From Methanothrix sp. (GTDB lineage: Archaea; Halobacteriota; Methanosarcinia; Methanotrichales; Methanotrichaceae), in assembly GCA_003162615.1 (NCBI GenBank), contig PMNG01000119.1:1-8381 (forward strand): a stretch of DNA of 8,381 bases, in the 5' to 3' direction. The stretch's first letter is position 1. Each line of letters starts with the position of its first letter. A program made the translations under genes and the position numbers. The notes below the pieces were generated by a model that saw only the letters and a program-made list of their open reading frames with translations, made no database searches and had not been told where the DNA came from. Positions 4,426 through 8,381 of the stretch are shown here, piece after piece.

Positions 4426-6570
4426 ATGAAAAGGCATGAGTTGAGAAATTGGTCGCTTTTGGCACGGCTGATGATTCTGATAACAGTCGTATCAGTGACA
4501 GTAGTTTTTGCGTATAATGAAGCTTCTCAGGGTGAACCGGCTTCTGGCTTAAACGAGCAGAAGAATGCGTCAGTCAGCGTCGTGAACCTTTCAGCCAATG
4601 CTCTCAACGATAAATACGGCGACATAGGGATTATACCGCGCCAAGTCCTTTTTGGCAACCCAGATAAGGAGCACGTTGTTGAGAGCCCAGATGGATTGTG
4701 GCTTTGCTATCTAGCACCAGTCAAGGGCGTGATGAACATCTGGGTGGGTCCTATAGACAACCTATCCCTGGTCAAACCCATTACTAACGAAACTGGCAGA
4801 GGGATCCACTTCTTCGACTGGATGTGGGATAGCCGCACCATCCTCTTCCCCAAGGACACCAACGGCGATGAGAACTGGACAATATACAGCATAGATAGAG
4901 TCACAGGTAATGAGAAGGTATTGACTCCTCTTCAGAACGTCAGCGCATCGATCTTGGCTACCAGCCAGCTGATTCCCAGGGATGTCATCATAGCCCTTAA
5001 CGATAGAAACCCGGATTATCATGACCTCTACCTTGTCAACCTCACGACTGGAGAGCGGCGGATGATATTGAAGAATGATAACTTCACGTCATTCGTCATC
5101 GATAACAACTTGAAAGTGCGCTTTGCAACTAATGCTACAGCCGATGGTGGAGAGGTGATCTTCAGGCATCTGGATAACGGTAGCTGGTCAGAATACTTGA
5201 AGCTAGGAATGGAGGATGCTTCCAACACGGGCATCATCGGGTTTGATAGAAGTAATAAGATTATGTACATGTTTGATAGCCGGAAGCGCGATACCTCAGT
5301 CCTCACAGCCACGAATATAACCACGGGAGAGACGAGGGTCCTGGCAGAGAGCCCCATCGCGGATATCGATTCCTTAATCTTCCACCCAACAGAACAAACT
5401 CCTCAAGCGGCATCCTACAATTATGATCGCAAGCACTGGATCGTCTTCAACAAGTCTATTGAGAACGATCTGAATTTCCTCAGCACTATAGACGATGGAG
5501 AACTCAACGTTTACTGGCGCACTCTCGATGATAAAAAGTGGTTCGTCCTTTTCGCCAGGGACAACGGCTCGTACAGGCACTATGAGTATGATAGGGATAC
5601 TAAGAAGGTACGATACCTCTTTAGCCTGCCAAGAAGCTTCGAGAACCTGACGTTATCTAAGATGCATACTGCGATCGTAAAATCCCGCGACGGATTGAAT
5701 CTGACCTGCTACTACACTTTGCCAGTCTGGACCGATGTCAATGTCAACGGATTGCCTGACAAGCCCCTTCCCCTCATTCTCGTAGTTCACGGAGGGCCAT
5801 GGGATAGGGACACCTGGGGCTTCAGACCCACCCACCAATGGCTGGCCAACCGAGGATATGCGGTCATGAGCGTCAACTTTAGAGGTTCCACAGGCTTTGG
5901 CAAGAACTTTATCAACGCCGGCAACCTCCAATGGGGGGCCAAGATGGAGGATGATCTTCTGGATGCCGTCAACTGGTCCATCGAGAAAGGTATAGCTGAT
6001 CCTTCCAAGCTAGCCATTATGGGAGGAAGCTATGGGGGTTACGCAGCCCTGGCAGGCATGACTTTCGCGCCTAAAATCTTTGTCTGCGGGGTGGACGTGT
6101 GCGGTCCGTCGAACCTAACGTCCAGCCTCTTGAGCATTCCCCCTTACTGGAAACCCGAGCTGGCGAGTGAGTTCAAGAGGGTTGGTGACTATAGGACTGC
6201 TGCGGGAAGGGAGCTATTGGCAGAGCACTCGCCTCTGAACTACGTTGACCGGATAGAACGACCGTTGCTGATAGCCCAGGGGGTTAATGATCCGAGGGTC
6301 AAGAAGAATGAGTCTGACCAGATTGTCAAAGCCATGCAGGAGAAGAATCTGTCAGTAACCTACCTCGTGTACCCCGATGAAGGTCATGGGTTCGTAAGAC
6401 CAGAAAATAAGCTATCCTATTACGCGGTCGTGGAAGCCTTCTTGGCCAAGCAACTGGGAGGAAGGTACGAACCAATAGGCAAAGACTTCGAGAACTCCAG
6501 TATCACGGTGCCAGTCGGAGGAGGCGAGATTCCTGGACTGGTCAATGCTCTGAATCAAATTCAGAAGTAA
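4426..6570 (+). CDS. S9 family serine peptidase (prolyl oligopeptidase/acylaminoacyl peptidase type), membrane-anchored or secreted
   Basis: The 714-residue product cleaves short peptides, probably outside the cytoplasmic membrane. Residues 1-12 are basic and polar, and residues about 13-30 are a hydrophobic segment (LARLMILITVVSVTVVFA), either a signal peptide or an anchor. Residues about 80-420 form the beta-propeller that restricts access to the active site (repeated blades such as SPDGLWLCYLAPVKGVMNIW). Residues about 430-680 are the alpha/beta hydrolase. His455 opens the HGGP oxyanion motif. The catalytic triad is Ser535 in GGSYGGY, Asp622 in GVNDPRV and His654 in DEGHGF, all intact. The last 35 residues are a polar tail. 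The length fits the family (600-750). The gene lies between two halves of a broken DNA polymerase on the other strand, with its own promoter. S9A and S9C subtypes cannot be separated by eye; the GGSYGGY motif favours S9C. Confidence 0.95.
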   Translation: MKRHELRNWSLLARLMILITVVSVTVVFAYNEASQGEPASGLNEQKNASVSVVNLSANALNDKYGDIGIIPRQVLFGNPDKEHVVESPDGLWLCYLAPVKGVMNIWVGPIDNLSLVKPITNETGRGIHFFDWMWDSRTILFPKDTNGDENWTIYSIDRVTGNEKVLTPLQNVSASILATSQLIPRDVIIALNDRNPDYHDLYLVNLTTGERRMILKNDNFTSFVIDNNLKVRFATNATADGGEVIFRHLDNGSWSEYLKLGMEDASNTGIIGFDRSNKIMYMFDSRKRDTSVLTATNITTGETRVLAESPIADIDSLIFHPTEQTPQAASYNYDRKHWIVFNKSIENDLNFLSTIDDGELNVYWRTLDDKKWFVLFARDNGSYRHYEYDRDTKKVRYLFSLPRSFENLTLSKMHTAIVKSRDGLNLTCYYTLPVWTDVNVNGLPDKPLPLILVVHGGPWDRDTWGFRPTHQWLANRGYAVMSVNFRGSTGFGKNFINAGNLQWGAKMEDDLLDAVNWSIEKGIADPSKLAIMGGSYGGYAALAGMTFAPKIFVCGVDVCGPSNLTSSLLSIPPYWKPELASEFKRVGDYRTAAGRELLAEHSPLNYVDRIERPLLIAQGVNDPRVKKNESDQIVKAMQEKNLSVTYLVYPDEGHGFVRPENKLSYYAVVEAFLAKQLGGRYEPIGKDFENSSITVPVGGGEIPGLVNALNQIQK
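6549..6565. repeat. Hairpin in the last codons of the S9 peptidase
   Basis: A perfect 7-bp stem, TCTGAAT-CAA-ATTCAGA, with a 3-base loop, just before the stop codon. It could shield the 3' end of the mRNA together with the next hairpin, or be chance. Confidence 0.4.
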
Positions 6571-6580
6571 GACTACCACG

Positions 6581-6601
6581 GAAGCGACGTTGCGTTGCTT
6601 T
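6581..6601 (+). terminator. Hairpin after the S9 peptidase gene
   Basis: AAGCGACG (6582-6589) pairs with CGTTGCTT (6593-6600) with one G-U pair and a 3-base loop, about 11 bases after the TAA. No T-run of the usual archaeal kind follows, so it is more likely a 3'-end stability element than a full terminator. Confidence 0.4.
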
Positions 6602-6667
6602 CAGCAGGAATAGCCCCCCGCGCTATATATTTAGACCGCATAGCCGAGGAGTATCGAAGTGGTGGTG

Positions 6668-7329
6668 ATACTTTGAGGCCATTTGTTTAAGCCGGACGCT
6701 GCGGCTGAATGTTAGCTCAAGGCCGTAGCGTCTGGCTTGCTTGACAATTAGAGGAACCCATGTGTCGGCATAGGGAAATAAGATAACATCGGGATCGTGG
6801 ACCTTGATGAACTCCATCAGATCGGTGAGGACTGCCTTCTCCGGCCCCTCGAACTTTTGCTTGCGCTCGTTGAGGACCTGGACACAGGAGATATCCTTAG
6901 GAAAGTTTGGATCTCCGGCTACCTCCATTCCCATGACGCTTAAGGGATTTTCAAAGTCGGGAGAAAACCTGGACTCGTCTCTATCTCAGCATGGGAAGAG
7001 GTCTTTCTCGGCCAGATAACGCTGATCCTGCCTGACGTCCACATTGTAAAGCTCGGCAGCGTAGCGGGTCTGAATCTCGATCTTCTCGGCAACTTTTCTG
7101 CTGGCGTAGATCCTGTGGCCCTCAAAAGTGCCGAATATTGTAATGAAGCTGCACTCTTCGACCCTGAACCAGCTTTCCAGGTCTTCTATCATTCTCCTAA
7201 TGGGCATGGGGGTCTTTCAGGCGCGTGTAGGACGAGGGTGGATTAGGCGGCGCTGACCCTCTCAAGTCCCTTTTCACGGCTCCACAGTTCCACGCAGCCC
7301 TTGAAGACGAGTCGAAGATCCACATGCAT
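6668..7329 (-). pseudogene. polB: N-terminal part of a family B DNA polymerase (broken)
   Basis: The start is MHVDLRLVFKGCVELWSREK at 7329, preceded by GGGGGAGAGAGG. A stop and a frameshift follow near 7245. The match then resumes in another frame as LKDPHAH (about 7230-7208), then RRMIEDLESWFRVEECSFIT and IYASRKVAEKIEIQTRYAAE onwards. An in-frame TGA at 6986-6988 interrupts LFPC-DRDESRFSPDF; the open frame continues on both sides of it. The exonuclease-like region follows (DPDVILFPYADTWVPLIV, RRYGLELTFSRS, KQMASK). Homology ends near 6668, and unrelated codons then run to a TAG. So about 220 residues of N-terminal and exonuclease-region sequence remain; the palm and fingers are gone. The matching C-terminal remnant is at 3890-4355, 2.3 kb away, with the S9 peptidase between them. 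Non-functional as a polymerase. Whether translation of the fragments occurs is unknown. Confidence 0.88.
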
Positions 7330-7331
7330 TT

Positions 7332-7343
7332 CCTCTCTCCCCC
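7332..7343 (-). promoter_or_regulatory. Relic ribosome binding site of the polymerase gene
   Basis: GGGGGAGAGAGG on the minus strand ends two bases before the ATG at 7329. It supports that start as the original one. Confidence 0.45.
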
Positions 7344-7386
7344 AAAGGCCCTAGATGGAGCAAGCTTCTCCCCTCCCAGGCTACTT

Positions 7387-7393
7387 GTTATAG
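7387..7393 (-). promoter_or_regulatory. Relic TATA box of the polymerase gene
   Basis: The minus strand reads GCCTATAACAAG, about 60 bases before the ATG at 7329. Position and sequence fit an archaeal promoter with a short leader. Confidence 0.4.
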
Positions 7394-7478
7394 GCTGAGA
7401 GGATAAGGACGAGGCGTAGGTGGAGGGTGAATGTGATGGATGCTATCGTCACCTCTCGACTTTCCAGAAGGAGTACCA

Positions 7479-7488
7479 CATATTTAAG
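7479..7488 (+). promoter_or_regulatory. TATA box of the secreted repeat protein gene
   Basis: CATATTTAAG on the plus strand lies about 65 bases before the ATG at 7551 and is followed by A-rich sequence. The core is nearly symmetrical, so it might also act toward the polymerase remnant, but the box at 7387-7393 is closer to that gene. The intergenic stretch 7394-7478 shows nothing else. Confidence 0.5.
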
Positions 7489-7550
7489 AATAAGAAGCGC
7501 GTCTAATTAATAGGAGTTTAGCTGCTTCGAAGTCTCAAGGGGGATTGCGT

Positions 7551-8279
7551 ATGGAAAATGTTCTTCGACCTACTGGCGTGATGATTTGTGTCTCTATCTC
7601 TATTTGTCTGTGTTTGATCGGTCAGTCAGCAGCAACGCTGCTGGACACGGCCAATCCTCTTAACAGCGTCGAGGAATTTCATTCAAACTTTATCTCCCAC
7701 GACCAGCAATCAATGCCGTCTCTAGGGCAGTCTCAGCTTTCCGATAAGGGAGCGCAGGAACCTGGATTGGAGACCTTCCCTCCAGATTTAATGCCTCACT
7801 CTTCGCCAATGAAGCAACATATAGCTATGGACAATTCTCACCCTGAACTGCAAGTCCAGGATATTCATGCCTTGAATACCAATATGCAGAGAGACGTTGT
7901 TTACGATGATACTCAGAGTGGTGACCCTACGCAGAAGGGCTTGAGTAACTCTAAGAATATCATGATTAACGGAAATGGACAGGGACAACCCAAGAGCAAC
8001 GAGTGGCTAGATGGAAGCACCGATGATATGGGCATTGAGAATCTTGTAGATAACGCTATAAGTTCCCAGCAACACGATGGGCCTGTTACTTATCAAAGCC
8101 GAAGTGGTTCTCTGGCACAGCAACGCCTCGGGAACTATATGAACATCGACGTCAGCGGCATTAATGTCCAAGCAACAAACACCGTGGAAGGTGGCAGTGC
8201 AGTGGCAACCTCGAATATAGAAATAAAGCCTGTGCAAATCATTAACTGTCCGCCCGAAGTCGAAGAGAAGCTCAAATGA
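7551..8279 (+). CDS. Secreted low-complexity protein with an internal repeat, unknown function
   Basis: The product is 242 residues. Residues 9-29 form a signal peptide with hydrophobic core VMICVSISICLCLIG and an AA site after QS. The mature part is rich in Gln, Asn, Ser and Asp and hardly hydrophobic, with Cys only near the end (Cys233). Two copies of a motif are visible: residues 118-142 (DTQSGDPTQKGLSNSKNIMI) and 181-205 (SRSGSLAQQRLGNYMNIDVS), sharing SG, Q-x-x-LxN and NI-x-(I/V)-x-G. The C-terminus, residues 205-242, is more ordered (GGSAVATSNIEIKPVQIINC then PPEVEEKLK) and looks like a conserved family end. I do not recognise the family; a cell-surface or sheath protein is possible. 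I chose ATG 7551, with AAGGGGGA at 7537-7544 as ribosome binding site, over the TTG at 7545, which is too close to it. Confidence 0.75.
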   Translation: MENVLRPTGVMICVSISICLCLIGQSAATLLDTANPLNSVEEFHSNFISHDQQSMPSLGQSQLSDKGAQEPGLETFPPDLMPHSSPMKQHIAMDNSHPELQVQDIHALNTNMQRDVVYDDTQSGDPTQKGLSNSKNIMINGNGQGQPKSNEWLDGSTDDMGIENLVDNAISSQQHDGPVTYQSRSGSLAQQRLGNYMNIDVSGINVQATNTVEGGSAVATSNIEIKPVQIINCPPEVEEKLK

Positions 8280-8381
8280 GCTATGCCCCTCAAGAAACCC
8301 CGAATACTTATTTTAGGGAAAATCAATCAAACTGTGATAGCCAGTTCCGTGCCAGTTCATCAGAGATAAATTGGAACTTCC
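8280..8381. other. Downstream edge, no gene seen
   Basis: About 100 bases follow the last stop. A T-rich stretch (ACTTATTTTAG, 8306-8316) could serve as a terminator or as a TATA-like element for a gene outside the window. Nothing decisive. Confidence 0.3.

Noticed and set aside
6619..6632. TATA-like GCTATATATTTAG downstream of the S9 peptidase
   Set aside because: No gene follows at a suitable distance on either strand; it lies in sequence next to the polymerase breakpoint.
6986..6988. TGA read as selenocysteine
   Set aside because: The gene has further frameshifts and lacks its active site, and DNA polymerases are not selenoproteins; a nonsense mutation explains it.
1..8381. tRNA, rRNA, insertion-sequence transposase, or toxin-antitoxin pair
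   Set aside because: No cloverleaf, rRNA motif, transposase motif or recognisable toxin or antitoxin was seen on either strand.

Overview
The window looks like an accessory, decay-rich stretch of a euryarchaeal genome, most likely a methanogen of the Methanothrix (Methanosaeta)/Methanosarcinales type. The reasons are the archaeal TATA boxes about 25 bases before genes (one driving an apparently leaderless gene), strong GAGGTGA-type ribosome binding sites, remnants of an archaeal family B DNA polymerase, an archaeal RNase J-like metallo-beta-lactamase N-terminus, and secreted peptidases with archaeal features (PEGA-like domain, S9 peptidase with N-terminal anchor). The lineage is inferred from protein character, not from a marker gene.

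Layout. Positions 1-36 resemble one CRISPR repeat read on the minus strand, so an array could lie to the left of the window. Positions 37-600 hold no clear gene, only hairpins and short coding-like scraps. Positions 605-693 (minus) are the last codons of a family B DNA polymerase. Positions 776-2119 (minus) encode an intact secreted papain-like (C1) cysteine peptidase with its own terminator and ribosome binding site. Upstream of it are coding-like scraps, then a truncated metallo-beta-lactamase-fold gene (2347-2556, minus) that still has its promoter. On the plus strand, 2797-3830 is a tight cassette of three small genes: a PD-(D/E)XK nuclease-like protein, a cysteine-cluster protein with an apparent one-base frameshift, and an unknown 118-residue protein.

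Positions 3890-4355 (minus) are a badly frameshifted C-terminal part of a family B DNA polymerase. Positions 6668-7329 (minus) are a broken N-terminal part of the same family. Between them, on the opposite strand, sits an intact S9 prolyl-oligopeptidase family serine peptidase (4426-6570) with a TATA box placed for leaderless transcription. The window ends with a secreted low-complexity protein (7551-8279, plus) with an internal repeat.

Taken together, three intact secreted or surface-directed proteins (C1 peptidase, S9 peptidase, repeat protein) and a small mobile-looking cassette lie among remains of at least two polymerase gene copies and one nuclease gene. This looks like a site of repeated insertion and decay. 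I do not see a complete new defence system; the three-gene cassette is the best candidate for something undescribed.
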